DNA of 64,000 bases, taken from Dugong dugon (lineage: Eukaryota; Chordata; Mammalia; Sirenia; Dugongidae). The notes under the pieces were generated by a model. That model saw only the letters and a program-made list of their open reading frames with translations. It did not search any database and was not told where the DNA came from. Below are positions 54,593-64,000 of the stretch, in pieces. Position numbers and translations under genes: made by a program. Every line of letters begins with the position of its first letter. The first letter of the stretch is position 1. The stretch is taken from the NCBI GenBank assembly GCA_030035585.1, contig CM057464.1:77360919-77424918 (forward strand), written 5' to 3'.

Positions 54593-56482
54593 TATATTCT
54601 ATAACTCTAATGACACCCCTCCTTGTTTACACTATCATACATTATCTATAACTTTAAGGCAAAATGTACTTAAAAAAATTATGTTTTAAAAAAATTCCAG
54701 TTGCTTCTCAAATTGCATGTTAGTTTTCTCTTTATAAGTAGTAAATGTTGGAAATCCAAAACCATTTAAAACATTTACTTTCAAGTGTAATTTTACTTAT
54801 AGATTTAGGTTTACAGTCATGACTGTCAGATAGTTCTGTTTATTTATATAACCATTATTTAGATTCAATTTTTTAAAAAAATCCATACTCCCAACAGTGT
54901 ATTTATATTCTCAGATAGAAATATTTTCCAGGTTTAAATATACTTTCTAATGGCAAAAATACAGATATATTATTTTATCTACAATTTTCTTTCATCTCAT
55001 GTTTTAAATGTGAAATAAAAATAAACAATATTACCTATAGCTAGCTTAATTGAAAATAAATGAAATGTTTTTCTTGAGTTAGCAGAAAGTTTATCTGTAC
55101 CACATTTAACAAAAATGTGGCATTTTACTTCGCCTGAAAGTTCTGAACGGAATCAAATACTCTGGTTGATGCTGATGCTGTTTTTCTTTCAAAAAATACT
55201 AATAACAGAATCAACAGGAAGGTAGGTGGAGGCTGTGTTACTGAAAATTTCTGTATGTTGGAAAACTGCTGTATTTGGCAAGCTTACTGGATAACAGCTG
55301 ATATACTGTCAGAAAAGGCTCTCTGTGTGAAACCACTATTTTGTTGCATCTTAATTCTCTTCCCTTGGATACAGTACAACTTCAAGACTTGAATGGCTTG
55401 CTATTTAACAGTAAGTGCTGATGTTGAAAATTTCAATATATTACTTTGGTGTAAATGATTGTATAGTAATCACTACTGATATCACCAACTTCCTTTTGAA
55501 ACAGATGCTAGGAAATGAATTTCTTGAATTAAGATAGTAGAATGTTGAAACGTTCACTAAAAGTTGACATTCCAGATGTTCCAATACTCTTTTAGTCCCA
55601 GACTTTTTTTTTCTTTTTCTTCATATAGATAAAGTTACCTTCTGTTTCTCCAGTCAATCAAAGATGTTGATAAGAATCTGGCTTCTGTGGTAATGTACTT
55701 CACACTGAGTGTTATGAAAATGTGTATTTTCTATGTAATTTCCTTATCTTGACTTATTTATTTCAACTATGTTAGCTTTTGGTTTATTGCCCTCCCTGGA
55801 GTAGGATTATTTGTCTTTACAAGATTTAGAAGGTGTAAGACAAGCTATCCCTTGAGGATTTTAAGTGATATTTTCCTTTAAATTGATTTTCCTTGAGGTG
55901 AGCCTGAATGTCAAGCTTCCCTTCAAAGAGAGAAGCCATCTGAGTACCATTGTTACTTTTTTGCATCGTTGTAGTTCTTTGTTTATAGGTATAGAATAGT
56001 ATGGGCTCAAATTAATTCTAGTGATGTTTATAGTAATAAAATCTCACTGATAGTCTTCTTCGTGATTAGGGAATAATTATTAAATACAAGTTTGAGGTGA
56101 CTGACAAGTATCATCAACATAGATGAATGCCATGAGGTAAGCTATCCATGTCTTTTGGACTCCTTCCCACAGAGAAGCAAAAGATATGAGGTTACATGGA
56201 GATTGGTTGCAAATTTCATGCTATCACTGCTTTGTTGTGTGGTTCTTTTCTCTGAAAGTACAAGATAGTAAACTTCAGTCAAAATTAGACAAGAAGGAAT
56301 AGAAGAGAAACTTCATATCCGTGAAGCCATATTGGGTTTATTATATCAAGACAATTACTGTAGACAAGGTGTTTTTGCTACTGTAAAAAGGTCCACTTGA
56401 AATTGATAAATGTCTCCATGTAGAAGCAGGTAGTGAGTTTCCTTTGAAGTAGAGGTCCTTGGAGTGAATTTAGAGAGGTTTT
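54593..56482. other. 1.9-kb intron block without recognised repeats
   Basis: AT-rich, with a T-rich tract near 55600-55622. No AfroSINE, RTE, LTR or L1 that I can identify, and no exon-like frame. Confidence 0.45.
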
Positions 56483-56491
56483 CAAATATAT

Positions 56492-56716
56492 AGGTTGCTG
56501 GGTAGTGCAAATAGTTTGCTTTTGATTACTAACTAACCTAACATTTGGTGGCTTGAACTACCCCAGTGGCACCACAGAAGAAAGGCCTGGCGATCTGCTT
56601 CTGTAAAGATTACAGCTAAGAAAACCCTATAGAGCTTAGTTCTACTCTGTAACACATGGAATTGCCATAAGTTGGAATCAATTTGACATCAACAGGTTTT
56701 TTGTTTTGTTTTTTCC
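56492..56716 (+). mobile_element. AfroSINE-type SINE variant, plus
   Basis: Degraded head, then 'acatttggtggcttgaac', 'cagtggcaccacagaag', 'aaaggcctggcgatctgc', 'taaagattacagctaag', 'gttctactctgtaac', tail 'tgacatcaacagg' plus T-rich end. Flanked by caaatatat at 56483-56491 and 56717-56725. Confidence 0.9.
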
Positions 56717-56725
56717 CAAATATAT

Positions 56726-58068
56726 TGTGGATGGGGAAGTGGCTGGATAATTTGTAGTTATCAATCTACCAATTATTCATTAAATGAGATGCAAAACAGT
56801 ATATTTTAGCTTTTAAAAAGTAACTTTTTTCTGTACTAGTATTATATTAAAGTCTAGTGTTGTTGCAACCTTTTTTATCACAAGCATTTCTTATGAAGAC
56901 ACTTGAAAATTTGCCTCCTAACATAATGGTCAAGAATATAAGACTATAGGGCATTTGTTCACCACTCTGCCTTGCTAATAGGTTGTGACTGTTCATTCAT
57001 CCAGTTCCTTTAAATGTATTAGCCTGACAGGAAACATAATTTAAAATATTCAAAGGCAGGATTAGAAAAAACAGCATACAGTGTAAATTACTGAACACTT
57101 TTATAGGATGCAAGAACTTGGAGTAGTGGCCATAAAGTGACCTTGACAGAGCTATTTATAGCCACGTTTAAAATGCACAATTTAACCTGAAGTGAATAAA
57201 AGGTGTTTATCACATGATTGGTTGTGTAAGTAATCCTTCACTCTCTTGTTGAGGATTTTTTTTTTTTTTTGGTACACTGTCAGAGAAGTTCAAGAAACAC
57301 ATCACAGATATTCTATAATTACAGTTAATGCAGTTTAAACAGCCTTGCTAAAATGAAGTAAAACATTATCTCTACAAAGAAAACCACTCCTTAGACCAAG
57401 AGCTAAACTGTTTACCAGAATTCTGTAATTACACCCAATATATTTCACTGGGGACTAGTGATATAACTGCCACAAGCGATACCGTATATATTCCATGATT
57501 ATGACTGGGGCAAAAGCTGTAAAACTAAATAAACATGCTCCAGTGTATTTTTATAAGAATATACAGGAGAACACGTCATTCCATTTTTCACTTTTGAGTG
57601 ATGATTTAAAACTATTTTTAAAGGATTGGTTAGGAGAGCTTTTCAGTTAAAAACTCTATATTGAAAAAGCAAACTTGGAGGTACATGAGTCAGAAGCATC
57701 ATAGTGAAAGTGACTTGACTGAAACAATGGCTTTGGCATCAATACACCATTGACTTTCACCAGAGACTGGGATCACAAAAGATTTCTGGAACTTCTGCAT
57801 AACTTTTTTTTCTATAATCTTATCATAATAATGTTTTTATTTTCCCATTTTGGACTTTTAAAACTATTCATTGAGTACACAAAATATAAATTTGCAATTA
57901 ATAAATATCACATGGCAACATATTTTTTTAATAAACTCATGGATTATCCCATGACTTACATCTATCTCCTATATTTTACATATGATATCCTCTAGCCAAG
58001 TACAATCTTCCACATGGATATCCATAAATACTTGAAATAGAACTAACTATGAAGATTTTATAACCATT
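56726..58068. other. Intron stretch, one T run
   Basis: A T run of about 15 at 57256-57270. No recognised repeat or exon-like signal otherwise. Confidence 0.42.
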
Positions 58069-58080
58069 ATTGTAGACTAA

Positions 58081-58285
58081 GAACCCTGGTGGCTCAATGG
58101 TTAAGCTCTCGGCTCCTAACCGAAAGGCTGGTGGTTCAAACCAACCCTCGGCTCCACAAGAGAAGGACCTGGCCATCTGCTCCTGTAAAAAGTACAGCCT
58201 AGAAAACTCTGTGGAACAGTTTTACTCTGTCACGGGGTAACTACGAGTCAAAATCGATTGAATGGCACCTAACAACAACAAAAAC
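58081..58285 (+). mobile_element. AfroSINE-type SINE, long form, RTE-type tail, perfect target duplication
   Basis: Head gaaccctggtggctcaatgg, 'ctcggctcctaaccgaaagg', B-box-like 'ggttcaaacc', 'gagaaggacctggccatctg', body, then 'gaatggcacctaac' and (ACAAC)n, the tail type identical to RTE 3' ends. Flanked by attgtagactaa at 58069-58080 and 58286-58297. Confidence 0.95.
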
Positions 58286-58297
58286 ATTGTAGACTAA

Positions 58298-59022
58298 TGC
58301 GCCAAGTACATTACACATATTCCCAAAGCGTCACCTTGACTTACAATTGCCATTCATAAAACTGAACAAGATAAATACAACAAACACTTTAGCCCCCTTA
58401 CCAATAGCTTTGCCACTTTTCAACTCACAACATCTGTGTGGATATTTTGCTATCTTCTCCATTCACACACTGTCTAGGGGAACGGTATTACAGCAAGACT
58501 GTTTCCATGCCTCTAGAAGTTACTTCCTCTTATTATATTTGTAAATATTTGAATATATTAATGACACTGACTCAAAGTGAAAGTAATTCAAAGTTAAAAA
58601 CAAAACTGGTTCATATCCTGTGCAACTTAGATAATTCCCAAAATGTGTTAGCTATTTCATTAATAATGATACCTTATATTTACATAGTGCATCTAGGATT
58701 GTAAGAGCACTTTCATATATGTGAGGTAATTGGAGACTCATAATTACCTGGTGAAAAGTAGGGGAACTATTATCATTTCTGTTTTAAAGAAGAAGAAATC
58801 ATGGTTTAAATAATACCACTCAGACCACATGTAATATGCCTCCAACTAGTTCAGTGTGGCTGAGTTTTAAAACAATTTGGAGTACTTAAAAAATTACAGC
58901 AAGTCTTTTGTATGCACATTGATAAGCACTAGAAAATTAAACATTAGAATGGCAAACAATTTTGTAATTGCCCCATCCCTCCTCCATACATACACAAATA
59001 AACATGTGACTTGGAGCTATCT
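58298..59022. other. Intron stretch, no recognised feature
   Basis: No confident repeat or gene signal. Confidence 0.4.
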
Positions 59023-59464
59023 GTATTAGTTTCCTACGACTGCCACAACAAAGTAACACAAACTGGGGGGCTTAAAACAACAGAAATTTATTGTCTCACA
59101 GTCTGGAGTCCAAAAGCCCAGATTCAGATTGTTGGCAGGGCCACGCTCTCTGAAAGCTCTAGAGGAAGATCCTCCCTTCCCCCTTTCAGTTTCTGGTAGT
59201 TCCAGGTGTCCTTGTCTTGTGGCAGCATAACTCCAATCTCTGCCTCCATTTTCACATGGCCCTCTTCCCTGTGTGTCTCTGTGTCTCTTCTCTTTTTATA
59301 AGGACATCGGTCATACTGGATTGGGGCTACTTTACTCCACTATGACCTCGTGTTAACTAAGTACATCTGCAAAAACTCTATTTCCCAACAAGGTCACAGT
59401 CACAGGTACTGGGGGTTAATACTTCATCATATCTTTTTGGGGGACATAGTTGAACCCATAATGG
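59023..59464 (-). mobile_element. ERVL-MaLR (MLT1-type) LTR, minus
   Basis: A clear reverse MLT1-type LTR: 'tgtattagtttcctacgac', 'cttaaaacaacagaaattta', 'ctcacagtctggagtcc', 'ctctgcctccattttcacat', 'ttttataaggacatcggtc', 'gggttaatacttcatcatat', 'gacatagttgaacccataa'. Nearly full length, about 440 bp, with no internal sequence. Confidence 0.85.
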
Positions 59465-60404
59465 ACCATTTAAATGAAAAAAGTTAAATTGAATTTAGGA
59501 ACATGATTACAATTCTTAAAATGTAGTTGTCTGAGGGTTACTCTTGCTATGTCAGCTCAGCTTTTAAAGAAAGTGCAGAATTCTACTTACTGTTGCTAGC
59601 ACTTTGACATAGCAGCTTTTCTGTCTCATGACAATGATGCCCTTCAGCCACCAACTGAAAAAGCAGGCTACCAGAATGATTAAGAACTGCTCTCAGCCAC
59701 AGAGTTGTAAAAAAATGAAACTCTCTCCTTTGTGTTCATAAAATTCATTCTTCTATAGGAAAACAAAAAGTATATGACTCATCCATGCTCTAGAAATCAC
59801 AGCAATTTGTTGATACTGGTGGAGAGATATAGTGCCACAACCTCTCTGCTTACTTAGAAGATACAAGTGCAGTTTGAGACAGAACAAATTTGGAGGCTGA
59901 CTCAGCAAGAGTGAGGAGAAGGCCATGAGCCACAAACAAGGAAAACTCAAGCAAGATATTATGGTTAACTCTGCAGCTAGCAGACAGGAGAAGAATTTGT
60001 GATCAACGTAAAGAAGACCTATGACAAGTTTCTGGACTGGAAGAAAGGAAGAAAAAAAAAAATAAAAGAGCCAGGAAAGGAAATTGATGGTGATGAGAAC
60101 ACCATCAGTGAATACACAAGACATCAGGGCAAAGCTGCCACGAAATCAAGGTCTGTCAAATAGTGACAGAGGAATGTTCCGGCAGAGGGAGGCTCCACAG
60201 GCATTTCAGAGCACCACCAGGCAAAACACTGAGAAATATGCTTCAGTGGTTAGCCACTGTTTCCGGAAGTACCTGTCAAGCTCTGACACTGTCTTCAGTG
60301 TTTACTTCTTATCATAATCTGAGAACTCAGCACATCAGAGTCACATATATGTGTGCTTATATATATGTGCACATATGCACATATGTCTCTTGACAAGGGC
60401 GTAA
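59465..60404. other. Intron block, unassigned
   Basis: About 0.9 kb that I cannot place. It is less AT-rich than its surroundings at 59860-60290, has an A run at 60052-60061, and open frames of up to 123 residues on the minus strand without recognisable domains. It could be an old retroelement body or processed-gene remnant. Confidence 0.35.
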
Positions 60405-60800
60405 GAATTTTAATAATAATCACTAGTATTTACTGGAAGCCCTGTGTGGTGCAGTGGTTAAGAACTTGGCTGCTAACCAAAAGTTGGCAGTTTGAATCCA
60501 CCATCTGCTCCCTGGAAACCCTATGGGGCAGTTCTACTCTGTCCTATAAGGTTGCTATGAGTCAAAATTCAGTTGATGGCAGCAGGGGTTCGGATAGTAT
60601 TTACTGAGTACTTTTAAGTGCTAATCACCTATGTAAACACTCACAAAGATCCTATGAGGTCAGTACTATAATTATCTTCATTTTATAAACAATGAAGTTA
60701 AGGCACAGAGCAGTTAACTTTTCCTACAGTCATAGCTAGTAAGCAAAGGAGGGGGGATTTAAATGCAGATAGTCTGGCTCTAGATTTCACAGTCTTCATA
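60405..60800 (-). mobile_element. MIR SINE, minus, split by a SINE
   Basis: Left edge 'taataataatcactagtatt'. After the SINE: 'tactgagtacttttaagtgc', 'acaaagatcctatgaggtc', 'cattttataaacaatgaag', 'aaggcacagagcagttaac', 'gatagtctggctctagat'. Good reverse MIR order. Confidence 0.82.
60436..60594 (+). mobile_element. AfroSINE-type SINE, short form, in a MIR
   Basis: Head gaagccctgtgtggtgcagtg, 'ttggctgctaaccaaaag', 'ctccctggaaaccctatgg', tail 'ttgatggcagcaggggttc'. Perfect 12-bp duplication tagtatttactg at 60424-60435 and 60595-60606. Confidence 0.95.
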
Positions 60801-60996
60801 TGTTCACAGCGTAACGTACCAGTATGTGTAATTTCTTCCAGGATGTGTAATTTTTTCCAGGATATGTAATTCTGATTCTCATAAAAATATGTCATTGATT
60901 TTTTTCTGTGTACCATCAACTAGTACATTTAGAGGACAACATAGGATATAAACTGCTAAACATCATATAATTCACTGATGACATAGGAATCAAAAC

Positions 60997-62822
60997 AGTT
61001 TGTTTCACATAAAATAACTCAAAATGGATCAAAGACCTAAATATAAAATCTGAAACAATAAAGATCACGGGCGAAAAAGTATGGACAATGCTAGATGCCC
61101 TGATACATGTCATAAATAGTATACAAACCATAACTAGCAATGCAGGAACACCAGAAGAGAAACTAAATAACCGGGAGCTCCTAAAAATGAAACATTTATG
61201 CTCATCAAAAGACTTCACCAAAAGAATAGAAAGAGAACCTACGGACTGGGAAATAATTTTTGGCTACGACATATCCAATAAGGATCTAATCTCTAAAATC
61301 TACAAGATACAGCAACACCTCAACAACAAAATGACAAATAGTTCAATTAAAAAATGAGTGAAGGATATGAACAGACACTTCACCAAAGAAGACATTCATG
61401 TGGCTAACAGACACATGAGGAAATGCTCAGGATCATTAGCCATTAGATAAACGCAAATCAAAACTACAATGAGATACCATCTCATCCCAACAAGGCTGGC
61501 ACTAATCCAAAAAACACACACCAAAAAAACAAATGTTGGAAGGCTGTGGAGAGATTAGAACCCTTATGCACTACTGGCGGGAATGTAAAATGGTACAACC
61601 ACTTTGAAAAATGATTTGGTGCTTCCTTAAAAAGCTAGAAATAGAAATACCATACGATCCAGCAATCCCACTCCTAGGAATATACCCAGGAGAAATAAGA
61701 GCCATCACACGAATAGACACACGTATACTCATGTTCACTGTAGCACTATTCACAGTAGCAAAAAGATGGAAACAACCTAAATGCTCATCAACAGACGAAT
61801 GGATAAGCAAATGATGGTACATACACACAATGGAATACTATGCAATGATAAAGAACAATGATTAATCCACCAAATACCTCACAGCATGGATAAATCTGGA
61901 AGATATTATGTTGAGTGAAATAAGTCAATCACAAAAGAATAAATATTGTATGAAACCACTATTATAAGAACTCAAGAAAAGGTTTAAACACAGAAAAAAG
62001 CATTCTTTGATCGTTACAAGGGTGGGGAGGGAGGTGAGGGAGAATCACTACCTAGATAATAGACAAGGATCGACTTCGGTGAAGGGAAGGACAGCACACA
62101 CACAATACAGGAGAAGTCAGCACAACTGTACCAAAGCAAAAGCTAAGAAGTTTCCTGGACACATCCAAACACTTTGAGGGACAGAGTAGCTGGGGCTGAA
62201 ACCTGGTGACCACAGTTTTGGGGGATATCTAGGCATAACAAAATTTATTAAGAAAATGTTCTATATCTCACTTGGGAGAGTGGCATCTGGGGTCTTAAAA
62301 GCTTGTGAGCGGCCGTCTAAGATACATCAGTTGATCCCATCCCACTTGGAGCAAAGAAGAATGAAGAAAACAAAAAACACAAGGAAAATATTAGCCCAAA
62401 GGACTAAAGGACCACATGAACCAGAAGCTCCACCAGCCTGAGACCAGAAGAATTAGATGGTGCCAGGCTACCACCAATGACTGCCCTGACAGGGAATACA
62501 ACAGAAAGTCTCGGATAGAAGAAAAATATAGAACAGAACTCAAATTCATGTAACAAGATCAGACTTAACAGTCTGATAGAGACTGGAGGAAGCCCAGAAA
62601 CTATGGCCCCCGGATGCACTGTTAACCCAGAACTGAAACCATTCCTGAAGCCCACTCTGCAAAGATTAGATAGGACTATAAAACAAAAAAATAACACACA
62701 TGAGGAACGTTCTTCTTAGTTCAATCAGATATATGAGACCAAATGGGCAGCTCCTGTCCAAAAGCAGGATGAGAAAGCAGGAAGGGACAGGAACTGGCTG
62801 AATGAAAAAAAAAAAAAAAAAT
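60997..62822 (+). mobile_element. L1 LINE, plus, 5'-truncated, with long 3' UTR and poly(A)
   Basis: Starts in the last part of ORF2 ('aaaatggatcaaagacctaa') and follows the L1 C-terminal text: 'aggagctcctaaaa'-like words, 'gactgggaaataatttttgg', 'gagataccatctcatccc', 'atacgatccagcaatcccac', 'tatacccaggagaaataag', 'cactattcacagtagcaaaa', 'atggaatactatgcaatg'. From about 61990 a ~0.8-kb 3' UTR follows and ends in an A run at 62805-62821. It is better preserved than the other L1 pieces but broken by stops. 5' truncation is typical of L1 insertion. Confidence 0.88.
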
Positions 62823-63289
62823 AGAGAGGAAAAAAATGAAAGTTTGTCTCTTCTTTTGTCTTCTTGCTTTCATGGGTCATAGCTATGGCTCTGTTATGTA
62901 GTCATCATCTCAAACAACTTCAACCCGTATACCCTCTGCTACTTCGCCTGTGATGATAGTGCAGGCTGCCAGCCATTGCAGTCACTTTCAGAGCCACAGT
63001 GAGTGGTCAGGGAACAGATCACAGAACTCCACCCCCTCCCATTCCAGCCTTCCCACACATACACAGGAAAAAGTCCACCAGAGGTAAATAAGGCTAGCAT
63101 TCTTTTTTTTTTTTTTAAAACATGAGACCAGGTAAATTCACTATTTCTGCACATCCCTGTATCCTTAGTCCCTAAATAAAGGTAAACACCAATATTCCTA
63201 GCTTTGTGACCGAAGGCTCTAAACCTGTGCCTCAGTTCAACCACATGTTACAGTTCAAAGCTTTAATACTTCCTCTGTTTGTTTTGAGG
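62823..63289. other. Intron stretch with a T run
   Basis: A T run of about 14 lies at 63103-63116. No recognised repeat body or gene signal. Confidence 0.42.
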
Positions 63290-63365
63290 TCCAAGTTAAG
63301 TTGCTTACAACAGTACCTTACACCTAGCAAGCATTCAACAGTTATTAGTTTTCATCATCATCACA
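63290..63365 (+). mobile_element. MIR 3' end fragment, plus
   Basis: 'ccaagttaagttgcttacaa', 'cagtaccttacacctagcaa', 'gcattcaacagttattag' match the sense MIR 3' end. Confidence 0.58.
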
Positions 63366-64000
63366 ATTACATCACTATTACAATCCACCTTTACTCCTGC
63401 TCTCATCCCTAATGTTCTCATCTTCCTAGCCTCGAATCCAGGCTCGGTATCTCTGTACTCACACTCTGTCTCTGTACTCACATTCATGGTCTAATAAAAG
63501 ACACAATAGAACAAAATCCCCTATATTTTCAAACACTTGGTGAATAAAATATCCATTTTCTTAACCAAGCCTGGCTCTCCCTTCTCTGCAAGGCTGTTTC
63601 TGTATACTCCAGATCTGTCAGGGTCAAGAAGGGGAGTAGGTTTCATCCCCTGTCATCCGTGTTGCTTTCAAACCATTACTTCCCTATTTTGGGGTTAAAA
63701 AAAGGTCTGCACCCTTGAAGAGTAGGCCCTTTAGCCCCCTTCCTCATGCTGTTGTCTGTAAACTGTGGAGATATAACCTCAATCATTTGTGACCTTAAAA
63801 TTTGGTTTATTCGAACGAACCATTCATTATCATGAGAGACTTCAAATAGCCATATTTCGTTTTCCTAGCCCTCATCAACAGTGGTATTTATTCCTTTTCC
63901 ACTTCAGTGACCCATATCAATGGTCATACTCTTGACACTTTGCATTATTTAAATTGTTTCACTCTGAAATATTCCAGTTAAGTACCAGAATCCTTGTTCA
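63366..64000. other. Intron stretch to window end
   Basis: A short imperfect duplication of tctctgtactcaca occurs at 63450-63484. The rest is unassigned; no exon-like signal. Confidence 0.4.

Noticed and set aside
59753..60124. 123-residue open frame on the minus strand
   Set aside because: No recognisable domain, no splice or promoter context, and length is within chance for AT/GC-mixed intron DNA.
61088..61357. 89-residue plus-strand frame as a gene
   Set aside because: It matches the L1 ORF2 C-terminal region and is followed by stops within the same element.

Overview
This window is nuclear genomic DNA from a mammal. It almost certainly comes from an afrotherian of the elephant/hyrax/sirenian group (Paenungulata), most likely an elephant-lineage genome. 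The clade call rests on the repeats. There are more than 25 copies of tRNA-derived AfroSINE-type elements, and five copies of a BovB-like RTE retrotransposon whose 3' end matches the SINE 3' ends. These sit on a background of old mammal-wide repeats (MIR, L2, L1, hAT, MLT1/ERVL). The species is inferred from repeat types only.

The only host coding sequence I can support is one 128-bp exon on the minus strand at 5215-5342, flanked by good splice sites. Its 42 complete codons match the part of KHDRBS2 (SLM-1/T-STAR family, STAR RNA-binding protein) just after the KH/QUA2 region. The rest of the window therefore reads as KHDRBS2 intron: at least 5.2 kb on the 3' side and at least 58.6 kb on the 5' side. 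All other long open frames are chance frames or decayed transposon coding sequence. I see no CRISPR array, operon, intact tRNA or rRNA gene, or any undescribed system in the strong sense.

Layout. 1-5.2 kb: an L2 fragment split by a SINE-in-SINE, a split hAT element, a repeat-poor AT-rich block and a MIR. 5.2-5.34 kb: the exon. 6.5-12.8 kb: L2, RTE and SINE insertions. 12.8-22 kb: sparse, with an L2 interrupted by a TA-flanked miniature DNA transposon at 15887-16192. 22-30.6 kb: dense L1, RTE, L2 and SINE mosaic, including an RTE copy (24819-26339) with reverse-transcriptase motifs still legible. 31-39 kb: sparse. 39.4-42.2 kb: a three-layer nest (DNA transposon inside DNA transposon, with a MaLR-type LTR inside that) followed by a second LTR of the same family inside a SINE. 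47.9-50.5 kb: a 2.5-kb RTE copy retaining endonuclease and RT regions. 52.1-54.0 kb: a shrunken ERVL-class provirus with a tRNA-Leu primer binding site. 54.6-58 kb: sparse. 59-62.8 kb: an MLT1-type LTR, a MIR split by a SINE, and a comparatively young L1 3' end.

How the pieces relate. The SINE 3' ends copy the RTE 3' end, so the RTE family is the probable source of the machinery that moved them. Target-site duplications read directly from the sequence give insertion boundaries and relative ages for many copies. Repeat family names are from memory of consensus sequences and were not checked against a library.
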